Positions 21,822-30,207 of a stretch of DNA of 35,424 nucleotides are shown in pieces. The position numbers and the translations under genes were made by a program. Source of the stretch: an uncultured Lachnotalea sp. (GTDB taxonomy: Bacteria; Bacillota; Clostridia; Lachnospirales; Lachnospiraceae); assembly GCA_947066815.1 (NCBI GenBank), contig CAMSZT010000034.1, positions 1 to 35,424 of the forward strand. Reading direction: 5' to 3'. Position 1 is the stretch's first letter. Each line of letters starts with the position of its first letter. A model generated the notes under the pieces. It saw nothing but the letters and a program-made list of their open reading frames with translations. It made no database searches and was not told the origin of the DNA.

Positions 21822-21939
21822 CGCCGTATCATTTTTACGGCGTGATATACATGGAAGAATGCCCTTTGGGGATACTTGCGGCCTCTGCGGGAATATGGTA
21901 AAGTAGGAGAGTGTTTTCGGAATAGGAGGAAAATGAGAG

Positions 21940-22611
21940 ATGATGAAAGAACTTACGATCGCGGGCTTATATGACCTGGACCATACGCTGGCGGCGCCAT
22001 ATCTGGCGGGCTTTACTTATCCCTGGGAGGCGCTGGCCGGGCTGGAGGAATTTATCGCAGAGCTGGGAAAGCAGCTCCCCAGGGAAGAATACGGGCAGAT
22101 CGGAGAGCAGATCTGGGCGGCGAAGTCGGCGGTGATCGCTCCGACGGCATCCATCACAGGACCGGCCATTATCGGGAAGGATACCCAGGTCCGCCACTGT
22201 GCTTTTATCCGCGGCAGTGCGCTGATCGGGGATTCCTGTGTGGTGGGGAATTCTACGGAGCTCAAAAACGTGATCCTTTTTGATCACGTGCAGGTGCCTC
22301 ATTATAATTATGTGGGGGATTCCATCCTGGGATACCATTCCCACATGGGGGCCGGGTCCATTACCTCCAACGTGAAATCCGACAAAAAACCGGTGGTCGT
22401 AAAGGCCGGGGATCTGCGTCTGGAGACGGGGCGGAAAAAGGTGGGGGGCATGCTGGGGGATTTCGTGGAGGTCGGCTGCGGGACGGTGGTCAATCCCGGC
22501 TCCGTGATCGGAAGAAACACCAGCGTCTATCCCCTGTCCATGGTGCGGGGCTATATCCCGGCGGATTCCGTTTATAAGAATCAGGGGGAGATTGTGGAAA
22601 AACGGCCCTGA
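21940..22611 (+). CDS. Left-handed beta-helix (hexapeptide repeat) nucleotidyl/acyltransferase-like protein
   Basis: A 223-residue protein. After a helical N-terminal segment (about 1-65) come imperfect hexapeptide repeats (SAVIAPTASITGPAIIG, then SALIGDSCVVGNSTELKN and later GTVVNPGSVIGRN), the left-handed beta-helix fold. It resembles the C-terminal acetyltransferase part of GlmU-type UDP-GlcNAc pyrophosphorylases, with HYNYVGDSILG and GAGSITSNVKSDKKPV close to the GlmU active-site loop. There is no pyrophosphorylase domain. The role is probably acyl or sugar-phosphate transfer; the substrate is unknown. ATG 21940 or 21943 both fit GGAGGAAAATG. Confidence 0.78.
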   Translation: MMKELTIAGLYDLDHTLAAPYLAGFTYPWEALAGLEEFIAELGKQLPREEYGQIGEQIWAAKSAVIAPTASITGPAIIGKDTQVRHCAFIRGSALIGDSCVVGNSTELKNVILFDHVQVPHYNYVGDSILGYHSHMGAGSITSNVKSDKKPVVVKAGDLRLETGRKKVGGMLGDFVEVGCGTVVNPGSVIGRNTSVYPLSMVRGYIPADSVYKNQGEIVEKRP

Positions 22612-22634
22612 AGGGAAGGCGCGAGGCGGAGATC

Positions 22635-23220
22635 TCACAGCCTGTCCGGCGTAAATACGATTTCTGATCTTCCCAAAGGCCCTTTATAGATGCTGCGGAG
22701 GGTTTCAAAGCCGATGGTAGTCTCCGGAATGCAGGCATCCGGATCGAGCGCCTCGATATTTTTAATGTGAGAACCGATTTTTTCTTTTTGGCTGTGTCCG
22801 CATAAGTAGGAATCGAACCGGAGGGAGGATACCTTCTTTAATGTATGGAAGAGCTGTTTCATGGGAAGAGAGCCGTAATTGAACAGCCAGAGTTCCTCAT
22901 TGAGGGCATCTCCTGCGATCAGAAGGCCTGCCCTCTTCAAAATGCCGGATCACGTCAAACTCTTCTTCGGCGGCCCAGGCCGTATCAAACCAGTGGTTTC
23001 CGCCGATATGGTCCGGATGTCCGTAGCTGTTTGCGACCATATAAGGGGGATCCAGATTTTTTTCGATAAAAGCGCGCAGGTTCCGGCGGCCATATCCGGT
23101 ATCGATCGGCAGTGCCCTGCTGCCGCCCCTGGCCAGAGTACAGCAGACACCGTGGTCTTCTTCGATCTGCCAGATGTTTTTGCGGATTTCGGTGTACTTG
23201 TAGTCGTCGTTTCTGTTCAT
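22635..23220 (-). pseudogene. Metallo-beta-lactamase-fold hydrolase, broken by frameshift and deletion
   Basis: The N-terminal piece (23220 to about 22900) has the metal-binding stretch YGHPDHIGGN, where family members usually have HxHxDH; the first His is Tyr or missing. It ends in FDVIRHFEEG and then an out-of-frame tail RPSDRRRCPQ. The C-terminal piece (about 22940 to 22635) resumes in another frame with GLLIAGDALNEELW, the metal-ligand Asp region. In intact relatives some 50-60 residues, including the TPGHTPG histidine, lie between these motifs; here they are missing, so a single-base error cannot explain it. GGGAGAAA precedes the start. It follows the YihY gene on the same strand. Confidence 0.8.
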
Positions 23221-23247
23221 GAGATTTTCTCCCGGATCGTTTTTGTA

Positions 23248-24087
23248 CTATGGATTCTCGCTTTTTTTCGTATATTCCTCAAATAATTTGTTGACCTCGG
23301 CGCCCAGGAGGACGATATTCATGCAGATGTAGAGCCACAGCATGAGGAAGATGATGGCGGTCAGGCTGCCGTAGATATAAGAAAAGTTGGCGATGTGGTC
23401 GATGTAGAGGGAGTACACGTAGGAAAAGATCAGCCATCCGAAGGTGGTGAAGGCGGCTCCCGGGATCTGTTTCCGGAAGGACAGGTGCCTGTTGGGAAGG
23501 ATGGCGTAGATCAGCACAAAAAACAGCATAAACAGGGCAATGGAAAGCCCGGTGCGGAACAGGATGACCAGGCTGGAAAAGTGGGCCAGTCTCGGGAACC
23601 AGGATTCTAAAAGAAGCTGGATCCGGTTGCCGAAGAGGAGGACGCCGATGGTAAAGATCAGGACGAACACAAAGCCGATGGTGTAGACGATGGACAACAG
23701 CCGCTGGACGGCGATGTTCCTGGTTTCCTTTAAGGATGCAATGTTGTTCAAGCCCTGCTGGAGGGAATAAATGCCCTTGGAGGCCGACCACAGGGTGGTC
23801 AGGATGGAGACGGAAATGATGGTCCCGGCCGAATTGGTGTAGACATCGTTCAAGATGCTGACGATGAAATTCTGCAGTTCGGGGGTGCTCGGCAGGACCG
23901 ACAGGATCGTGTTTGTCAGGGATTCCTGGGAAAAGGGGATCAGGAACTGGATTAGGGGTATCACCAGCATGACGATGGGTATCGCCGAGATGAGGACAAA
24001 AAAAGAAACCTGTGCCGCATACACAGAGATCTTATCCTCCACGATCAAATTGATGGTCCTTCCGAGAAAAAGCCGGAACCGTTTCAT
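23248..24087 (-). CDS. YihY/BrkB-family inner membrane protein
   Basis: A 279-residue membrane protein with six spans, starting at 24087 (MKRFRLFLGRTI) after GGAGGGG; a longer frame to 24204 has no such site. Family motifs: ISVYAAQVSFFVLISAIP, the LWSASKGIYSLQQGLNNI region, and GAAFTTFGWLIFSYVYSLY, each at the expected place, ending in LWLYICMNIVLLGAEVN. The family was once confused with RNase BN; a role in envelope or transport has been suggested but the function is not settled. Divergent from the T-box/pheST operon; the broken hydrolase gene lies 27 bp downstream. Confidence 0.9.
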   Translation of the reverse strand: MKRFRLFLGRTINLIVEDKISVYAAQVSFFVLISAIPIVMLVIPLIQFLIPFSQESLTNTILSVLPSTPELQNFIVSILNDVYTNSAGTIISVSILTTLWSASKGIYSLQQGLNNIASLKETRNIAVQRLLSIVYTIGFVFVLIFTIGVLLFGNRIQLLLESWFPRLAHFSSLVILFRTGLSIALFMLFFVLIYAILPNRHLSFRKQIPGAAFTTFGWLIFSYVYSLYIDHIANFSYIYGSLTAIIFLMLWLYICMNIVLLGAEVNKLFEEYTKKSENP

Positions 24088-24197
24088 AGGATACCCCTCC
24101 TGCCTGCTCCATACATCTGCTGGCGGTGTTTCAGAGAAGTATAGCATGATACGGGGCGGATTGCAAGGGAGGACAGGGACGGAAATAAAATTAATCC

Positions 24198-24225
24198 TTG
24201 ACAAGCGGAGGTTTTATGTTAAAAT
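24198..24225 (+). promoter_or_regulatory. Promoter of the T-box/pheST operon
   Basis: TTGACA (24198-24203), 16 bp, TAAAAT (24220-24225), directly before the T-box leader. Confidence 0.8.
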
Positions 24226-24231
24226 ATGTCA

Positions 24232-24556
24232 TAGGTTTCAAACAACCATATGAGAAAAAAGGCATGGAAGGTGTCAGTAGACGTTCCGTTTTCTTGCAGA
24301 GAGAGGAGGCCACCGGCTGAAAGCCCCCTTAAGTTCAGACGGACGCCGAATTTCCCACCGGAGCCGCATGTTTGAATTCCATGAGACCGGCAGGTTCCGC
24401 CCGGATGTGGGAGGGTTTTGTGGGGATTTTTGGATAGTAGGAGATGCCGTGGGCCTGCGCGTTAGGCGGGAAAGGAGTGTCTGCGCATGCGCAGGAATCA
24501 GGGTGGTACCGCGAGCAATTCGTCCCTTTGCCGTTAGACGGCAGAGGGATTTTTCT
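24232..24556 (+). promoter_or_regulatory. T-box leader for phenylalanyl-tRNA synthetase
   Basis: The invariant T-box sequence AGGGTGGTACCGCG lies at 24500-24513, where uncharged tRNA pairs through its NCCA end. The terminator follows: TCCCTTTGCCG (24523-24533) pairs with CGGCAGAGGGA (24539-24549), then TTTTTCTT. In Stem I, TTC at 24377-24379 (within GAATTCC) is the probable specifier codon, matching tRNA-Phe and the genes downstream. Uncharged tRNA-Phe would prevent termination and raise pheST expression. Stem I starts at about 24236; exact limits were not derived. Confidence 0.92.
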
Positions 24557-24575
24557 TATGCACATGGGGCGGAAA

Positions 24576-24691
24576 GGACGTAGCTGCTATCGCAGCCCGG
24601 TCTTTGCTTCGCTTCGGTCGGTGCTAAACGTGTGCCATTGGCACACAGCACCTCAGCGCTGGCGGGCAGAGAAAAAAGCTCTCCCTGCCCG
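24576..24691 (+). repeat. Hairpin-rich segment between T-box terminator and pheS
   Basis: Three hairpins stand in a row: GCTGC-TATC-GCAGC (about 24583-24596), GGTGCT plus TGTGCC pairing with GGCACA plus AGCACC (24620-24652), and CGGGCAG pairing with CTGCCCG (24663-24691). This roughly 150-nt stretch replaces the short spacer that normally follows a T-box terminator. No gene or T-tract is seen. It looks like a dispersed palindromic repeat that inserted here. Confidence 0.55.
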
Positions 24692-24741
24692 ATTGCAACA
24701 TTCGATCGCACATGCTGAATAATTTTATGAAGGAGAACATT

Positions 24742-25761
24742 ATGAAGGAAAAACTGGAACAGATCAGGCTGGCGGCCCTTGAGAGGATCGCCGCCTCCGA
24801 GGCACTGGAGACCCTGAATGAGATCCGGGTGGCTTACCTGGGGAAGAAGGGGGAGCTGACCGGTGTCCTGAAAGGGATGCGGGACGTGAGCGCGGAGGAG
24901 AGGCCCAGAGTGGGGCAGATGGTCAACGATACCCGCGCTGTGATCGAGGAGAAGCTGGAGGAGCGGAAGGCGAGACTGGCGAAGAAGGTCAGGGAGGAAA
25001 AGTTAAAGCGGGAGGTCATCGACGTGACCCTTCCGGCAAAGAAAAACCATGTGGGCCACAAGCACCCCAACATGATCGCCCTGGAAGAGGTGGAGCGGAT
25101 CTTCGTGGGCATGGGCTACGAGGTGGTGGAGGGCCCCGAGGTGGAGTACGATTACTACAACTTCGAGGCACTCAACATTCCCAAGGGCCATCCGGCCAGG
25201 GACGAGCAGGACACCTTCTATATCAACGACAGCATCCTGCTGAGAAGTCAGACCTCCCCGGTGCAGGTGCGCACCATGGAGAAGGGGAAGCTTCCGATCC
25301 GGATGATCGCGCCGGGCCGGGTGTTCCGTTCCGACGAGGTGGATGCGACCCATTCGCCGTCCTTCCATCAGATCGAGGGGCTTGTGATCGACAAAAACAT
25401 TACCTTTGCCGATCTGAAGGGGACGCTGGAGGAGTTCGCCAGGGAACTGTTCGGGGAGGATACCAGGGTGAAGTTCCGCCCTCACCATTTCCCCTTCACG
25501 GAGCCCAGCGCCGAGGTGGACGTGAGCTGCTTCAAATGCCACGGCAAGGGCTGCCGTTTCTGCAAGGGCAGCGGCTGGATCGAGATCCTGGGCTGCGGCA
25601 TGGTCCATCCCAATGTGCTCCGGATGTGCGACATCGACCCGGAGGAGTATTCCGGCTTTGCCTTCGGCGTGGGCCTGGAGCGGATCGCCCTCTTAAAATA
25701 TGAGATCGACGACATGCGTCTGCTGTATGAAAACGACATCCGTTTCCTGAAGCAGTTTTAA
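24742..25761 (+). CDS. pheS: Phenylalanyl-tRNA synthetase alpha chain
   Basis: Catalytic subunit that activates Phe and charges tRNA-Phe as an alpha2-beta2 complex. Start 24742 ([13 protein letters not shown]) lies six bases after AAGGAG; an ATG at 24712 is unlikely. A coiled-coil arm (about 1-85) that contacts tRNA is followed by the class II core: motif 1 near [17 protein letters not shown], motif 2 as [17 protein letters not shown] with HQIEGL, and motif 3 as [13 protein letters not shown]. The Phe-pocket segment [15 protein letters not shown] is normal. At 339 residues it has the usual length. Under T-box control and followed by pheT after 59 bp. Confidence 0.98.
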   Translation: MKEKLEQIRLAALERIAASEALETLNEIRVAYLGKKGELTGVLKGMRDVSAEERPRVGQMVNDTRAVIEEKLEERKARLAKKVREEKLKREVIDVTLPAKKNHVGHKHPNMIALEEVERIFVGMGYEVVEGPEVEYDYYNFEALNIPKGHPARDEQDTFYINDSILLRSQTSPVQVRTMEKGKLPIRMIAPGRVFRSDEVDATHSPSFHQIEGLVIDKNITFADLKGTLEEFARELFGEDTRVKFRPHHFPFTEPSAEVDVSCFKCHGKGCRFCKGSGWIEILGCGMVHPNVLRMCDIDPEEYSGFAFGVGLERIALLKYEIDDMRLLYENDIRFLKQF

Positions 25762-25820
25762 AGAGACAGAAATTTCGAATATTGTAGACAAGGAAAATCG
25801 GAGAAAGGAAAAGAACGATT

Positions 25821-28241
25821 ATGAATACAGCATTATCCTGGATCAAAGCATACGTGCCGGATCTTCAAGTGACGGCGCAGGAATATACGGACGCCATGAC
25901 CCTTTCCGGCACCAAGGTGGAGGGGTATGAGTGTCTGGACAAAAATCTGGAGAAGATCGTGGTGGGACAGATCCTGTCCATCGAAAAGCACCCGGACGCC
26001 GACAAGCTGATCGTCTGCCAGGTGGATATCGGGGAGAAGAAGATCCAGATCGTCACCGGAGCCCCCAACGTGAAGGAGGGCGACAAGGTCCCCGTGGTCC
26101 TGGACGGCGGCAAGGTGGCGGGCGGACATGACGGCGGGCCCCTGCCGGAAAACGGCATCAAGATCAAGAAGGGCAAGCTCCGTGGGATCGAGTCCGACGG
26201 CATGATGTGCTCCATCGAGGAGCTGGGCTCCTCCAGGGAGATGTATCCGGACGCACCGGAGATGGGCATCTACATCATGAGGGAGGATGCGCCCGTGGGG
26301 GCGGATGCGGTAGAGCTTTTAGGACTGCGGGATGTGGTCTTTGAGTATGAGATCACCTCCAACCGGGTGGACTGCTACAGCGTCCTGGGCATTGCCAGGG
26401 AGGCGGCGGCCACCTTCGGAAAGAAATTCGTGCCGCCCATGCCGGAGGCGAAGGGGAACGGCGAGGACGTCCACGATTACGCCTCGGTGGAGGTGGTGGA
26501 TACGGATCTCTGCCCCCGCTACTGCGGCCGGGTGGTGAAGAATATCAAGCTCGGGCCCTCTCCGGAATGGATGCAGAGGCGGCTTGCGGCCAGCGGGATC
26601 CGTCCCATCAACAATCTGGTGGACATCACCAACTATGTCATGGAAGAGTACGGCCAGCCCATGCACGCCTTTGACCTGGACACGGTGGCGGGCCGCAAGA
26701 TCATCGTGAAGCGGGCCAAGGACGGAGACGAGTTCCAGACCCTGGACGGGCAGGTGCGGAAGTTAGATAAGGACGTACTGATGATCAACGATGCGGAGAA
26801 GGAGATCGGCATCGCCGGGATCATGGGCGGGGAAAATTCCAAGATCACGGACCAGGTGAAGACGGTCCTCTTCGAGGCCGCCTGCTTTGACGGCACCAAC
26901 AACCGGCTCTCGGCCAGGAGGCTGGGGCTCCGCACGGACGCCTCCGGAAAATTCGAGAAGGGACTGGATCCCAACAATGCGGAGGCGGCCGTCAACCGGG
27001 CCTGTGAGCTCATCGAGGAGCTTGGCTGCGGGGAGGTGGTTGGAGGGATGATCGACGTGCGGGGAGACCTTCCGGTTCCGAAGAGGATTCCCTTCCGGCC
27101 GGAGAAGATCAACCGGTTCCTGGGAACGGACATTTCCAGGGAGGACATGGTTTCTTACTTCGGCCCCCTGGAGATCGAGGTGGACGAGGCGGCGGGGGAG
27201 GTGATTGTGCCCGCCTTCCGGCAGGACCTTGTCTGTGAGGCGGACATTGCCGAGGAAGTGGCCCGGTTCTACGGGTACGACAAGATCCCCACGACCCTGC
27301 CCACCGGCGAGGCCACCACGGGAAAGCTTTCCTTCAAGCTTAGGGTGGAGGAGGCTGTCCGTGAGGTTGCGGAATTCTGCGGCTATTCCCAGGGCATGAG
27401 CTATTCCTTTGAGAGCCCGAAGGTCTTCGACAAGCTGCTGCTCCCGGTAGATTCTCCTCTTCGGAACGTGGTGACGATCATGAACCCGCTGGGCGAGGAC
27501 TACAGCATCATGCGGACCATTTCCCTGAACGGGATGCTCACCTCCCTGGCCACCAATTATAATAGAAGAAACAAGGACGTGAGACTCTATGAGCTGGGCA
27601 ATATCTATCTGCCGAAGGCGCTTCCCCTCACAGAGCTCCCCGACGAGCGGATGCAGCTCACCTTGGGCTTTTACGGAGAGGGGGATTTCTTCACCCTGAA
27701 AGGGGTCATCGAGGAGATCTTTGACAAGCTGGGAATGACGAAGCGGATCACCTATGACCCGAAGGCCGGAAAGCCCTTCCTCCATCCGGGGCGCCAGGCG
27801 GAGATCTCCTACCGGGGAACAGTCATGGGATATCTGGGCGAGGTCCATCCGGAGGTCCTGGACAATTATGACATCGGCGAGAGGGCTTATGTGGCGGTGC
27901 TTGACATGCCCCAGGTGGTGAAATTCGCCTCCTTCGACCGGAAATATACCGGCGTCGCCAGGTTCCCGGCCGTCACCAGGGATATCAGCATGGTCATGGA
28001 CAAGAAGATCATGGTGGGAGAGGTGGAATCCGCCATTGAGACGAAGGGCGGAAAGCTCCTGGAATCCTACCATCTCTTCGACCTCTATGAGGGAGCGCAG
28101 ATCGCGGAGGGCTGCAAGTCGGTGGCCTATTCCATCACCTTCCGGGCCAAGGACCGCACCCTGGAGGATAAGGATGTGAACGAGGTCATGGAAAAGATTT
28201 TGGCGGAGTTAAAGGAGATGGGGATCGAGCTTCGAGGATAA
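25821..28241 (+). CDS. pheT: Phenylalanyl-tRNA synthetase beta chain
   Basis: An 806-residue beta subunit holding the editing site and tRNA-binding parts. Order: EMAP/OB-type tRNA-binding domain (about 39-150, KHPDADKLIVCQVDIG), B3/B4 editing domain (about 210-385, with ASGIRPINNLVDITNY and GIAGIMGGENS), B5 (about 405-475), the inactive class II-like core, and a C-terminal anticodon-binding FDX-ACB domain (about 710-805, beginning FPAVTRDISMV). Length is normal and no lesion is visible. AAAGGAAAAG precedes the ATG. The TAA stop lies in the first copy of a 51-bp tandem repeat. Confidence 0.98.
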   Translation: MNTALSWIKAYVPDLQVTAQEYTDAMTLSGTKVEGYECLDKNLEKIVVGQILSIEKHPDADKLIVCQVDIGEKKIQIVTGAPNVKEGDKVPVVLDGGKVAGGHDGGPLPENGIKIKKGKLRGIESDGMMCSIEELGSSREMYPDAPEMGIYIMREDAPVGADAVELLGLRDVVFEYEITSNRVDCYSVLGIAREAAATFGKKFVPPMPEAKGNGEDVHDYASVEVVDTDLCPRYCGRVVKNIKLGPSPEWMQRRLAASGIRPINNLVDITNYVMEEYGQPMHAFDLDTVAGRKIIVKRAKDGDEFQTLDGQVRKLDKDVLMINDAEKEIGIAGIMGGENSKITDQVKTVLFEAACFDGTNNRLSARRLGLRTDASGKFEKGLDPNNAEAAVNRACELIEELGCGEVVGGMIDVRGDLPVPKRIPFRPEKINRFLGTDISREDMVSYFGPLEIEVDEAAGEVIVPAFRQDLVCEADIAEEVARFYGYDKIPTTLPTGEATTGKLSFKLRVEEAVREVAEFCGYSQGMSYSFESPKVFDKLLLPVDSPLRNVVTIMNPLGEDYSIMRTISLNGMLTSLATNYNRRNKDVRLYELGNIYLPKALPLTELPDERMQLTLGFYGEGDFFTLKGVIEEIFDKLGMTKRITYDPKAGKPFLHPGRQAEISYRGTVMGYLGEVHPEVLDNYDIGERAYVAVLDMPQVVKFASFDRKYTGVARFPAVTRDISMVMDKKIMVGEVESAIETKGGKLLESYHLFDLYEGAQIAEGCKSVAYSITFRAKDRTLEDKDVNEVMEKILAELKEMGIELRG

Positions 28242-28355
28242 ATAAGGTATACCCAAAGGGCACTCGTGAACGCATGCGCTTTGCGCAGATAAATAAGGTA
28301 TACCCAAAGGGCACTCGTGAACGCATGCGCTTTGCGCGGTAGAAATAAGGTATAA
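28237..28355. repeat. 51-bp tandem repeat, about 2.3 copies, starting on the pheT stop
   Basis: GATAAATAAGGTATACCC begins at 28237 and again at 28288, with the intervening 51 bp identical; a degenerate third start (TAGAAATAAGGTATA) follows near 28340. Each unit contains the palindromes GGTATACC and CGCATGCG, CCCAAAGGG, and GCGCTTTGCGC. The first unit supplies the TAA of pheT. The 201-bp gap to enolase contains this repeat, a short T-run (28358-28364) and the enolase leader. Confidence 0.9.
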
Positions 28356-28442
28356 GTTTTTTTCTTCTCCAGATAATAAAGCGTAGGCGTCATAAGATAT
28401 TGTGTATGGCGGCGTACTTTTTATGCGGAGAAGGAGAAAATG

Positions 28443-29747
28443 ATGGAGAGATATTTAAAAATTGCAGGTGTGCGGGGCCGGGAGATCCTGGATTCCCGCG
28501 GAAATCCCACGGTGGAGGCGGAGGTGACGCTGGAGTGCGGCGTGACCGGGAGGGCCAGCGTGCCTTCCGGCGCCTCCACCGGCAAGTTTGAGGCGGTAGA
28601 GCTTCGGGACGGAGGGGACCGTTACCGGGGACTTGGCGTAAGGCGGGCCGCAGAGCACGTGGATACGGTCCTGGCCCATGCGGTCCTCTCAAAGAATGCG
28701 GCCTGCCAGGGGGAGATCGACCGGCTGCTTTTAGAGGCGGACGGGACGGAAAACAAGGCGAACCTGGGGGCCAATGCGATCCTCGGCGTGTCCATGGCCG
28801 TGGCCAGGGCAGCGGCGGCGGGTCTCGGACTTCCGCTGTTTTCTTATCTGGGCGGGATCTACACGGATCGGATGCCGGTTCCCATGATGAACGTCTTAAA
28901 CGGCGGAAAGCATGCCGACAACACGGTGGACCTGCAGGAGTTCATGATCATGCCCGTGGGAGCCTGCTGCTTTTCGGAAGCTTTGCGTTCCTGTGCGGAG
29001 GTGTATCACACGCTGAAGGATATTTTGAAGGGAAGGGGGCTTTCCACGGCGGTGGGAGACGAGGGCGGCTTTGCGCCGGACCTGCCGGACACGGAGTCGG
29101 TGCTTTCCCTTCTGGTGGAGGCCATGGAAAAATGCGGCCTGCGCCCCGGCGTGGATATGGCCATTGCCATGGATGCGGCTTCCAGCGAGCTCTACGACGA
29201 GGAGCGGGATGTTTATTATTTTCCCGGGGAGAGTAAGATGAGCGGAAAGGAAGTGCTCAGGCTTCGGGAGGAAATGGTGGATTACTATGAGAATCTGGTG
29301 AACCGCTTCCCCATCGTGTCCATCGAGGACGGCCTTCATGAGGAGGACTGGTGCGGCTGGAAGCTCCTCACCGGCAGACTTGGCGAGCGGGTCCAGCTTG
29401 TGGGGGACGATCTCTTTGTCACCAACACGGAGCGCCTTGGCCGGGGCATTGACCAGAGGATCGCCAATGCCATTTTGGTGAAGGTCAATCAGATCGGGAC
29501 CCTCACGGAAGCCTTTGCGGCCACCCGCATGGCCCAGAAGGCCGGCTACCATGCGGTGATCTCCCATCGCTCGGGGGAGACGGAGGACGCGGTCATCGCG
29601 GATATCGCCGTGGCCACCGGTGCGGGGCAGATCAAGACCGGCGCCCCCTGCCGTTCGGACCGGAACGCAAAGTATAATCAGCTTCTGCGCATCGAGGAGA
29701 TGCTGGGGAAGACGGCGGTGTACGAGAATCCCTTTGCGTCTTTTTAA
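28443..29747 (+). CDS. eno: Enolase
   Basis: Converts 2-phosphoglycerate to phosphoenolpyruvate in glycolysis. The ATG at 28443 is six bases after AAGGAG; the one at 28440 is too close. The 434-residue protein has all family signatures: [13 protein letters not shown] and [18 protein letters not shown] near the N terminus, the acid/base region [12 protein letters not shown], metal ligands in [14 protein letters not shown] and VGDDLFVTN, the catalytic Lys in LVKVNQIGT and the loop SHRSGETED. All active-site residues appear intact. No consensus promoter was found in the gap after pheT. Confidence 0.98.
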   Translation: MERYLKIAGVRGREILDSRGNPTVEAEVTLECGVTGRASVPSGASTGKFEAVELRDGGDRYRGLGVRRAAEHVDTVLAHAVLSKNAACQGEIDRLLLEADGTENKANLGANAILGVSMAVARAAAAGLGLPLFSYLGGIYTDRMPVPMMNVLNGGKHADNTVDLQEFMIMPVGACCFSEALRSCAEVYHTLKDILKGRGLSTAVGDEGGFAPDLPDTESVLSLLVEAMEKCGLRPGVDMAIAMDAASSELYDEERDVYYFPGESKMSGKEVLRLREEMVDYYENLVNRFPIVSIEDGLHEEDWCGWKLLTGRLGERVQLVGDDLFVTNTERLGRGIDQRIANAILVKVNQIGTLTEAFAATRMAQKAGYHAVISHRSGETEDAVIADIAVATGAGQIKTGAPCRSDRNAKYNQLLRIEEMLGKTAVYENPFASF

Positions 29748-29762
29748 AATCAGAAAAAACAG

Positions 29763-29791
29763 TTGCCAATCCTGCCCACTTGTGGTAGACT
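29763..29791 (+). promoter_or_regulatory. Promoter of secG
   Basis: TTGCCA (29763-29768), 17 bp, TAGACT (29786-29791), about 29 bp before the secG start and immediately after eno. Confidence 0.6.
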
Positions 29792-29819
29792 ATCTATGTT
29801 TGGCCTAGGAGGTGTGAAG

Positions 29820-30056
29820 ATGACTGCTTTGAAAGTGACTTTAACCGTAGTTTTTTTGATCATATGTGTGGCATTGATGGTGATCGTACTGCTCCAGGAG
29901 GGGAAATCGGCAGGGCTGACCGGATCGATCAGCGGCGCCTCGGAGACTTACTGGGGGAAGAATAAGGGACGTTCTGCAGAGGGAAAGCTGGAGAAGCTTA
30001 CCAAGTACGGCGTGATCTTGTTTATGGTATTGGCTCTTATTCTGAATATACTTTGA
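29820..30056 (+). CDS. secG: SecG, preprotein translocase subunit
   Basis: A 78-residue protein with two membrane spans (about 5-25 and 58-77) and the signature between them: LLQEGKSAGLTGSISGASET then YWGKNKGRSAEG. It joins SecYE at the cytoplasmic membrane and aids protein export. Start 29820 follows GGAGGTG; a longer frame from 29763 would cover the promoter. As in many clostridia it precedes rnr and smpB. The 151-bp gap that follows holds a hairpin CGTCCG-ACTGC-CGGACG (30077-30093) without a clear T-run. Confidence 0.93.
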   Translation: MTALKVTLTVVFLIICVALMVIVLLQEGKSAGLTGSISGASETYWGKNKGRSAEGKLEKLTKYGVILFMVLALILNIL

Positions 30057-30207
30057 TCATGGAGGATCCGGCGCGTCCGACTGCCGGACGGGATCGGGGT
30101 TTATAGCGGAAGAGACGGGATTCATTGACTTGCCAGGGCACAAAGGACAGGCTTTGGGGGTGGATGGATCCCTTTTGTGTTTGGATCGGAAAAGGATAAA
30201 GGAGTTT

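Noticed and set aside
22845-23286. Plus-strand frames opposite the broken hydrolase gene
   Set aside because: They lack ribosome binding sites and motifs, whereas the minus-strand pieces match the metallo-beta-lactamase fold.
26763-28073. A 436-residue open frame opposite pheT, and a similar one opposite rnr (30037-31503)
   Set aside because: Both are antisense shadows of clearly recognised housekeeping genes and show no motif or ribosome binding site.
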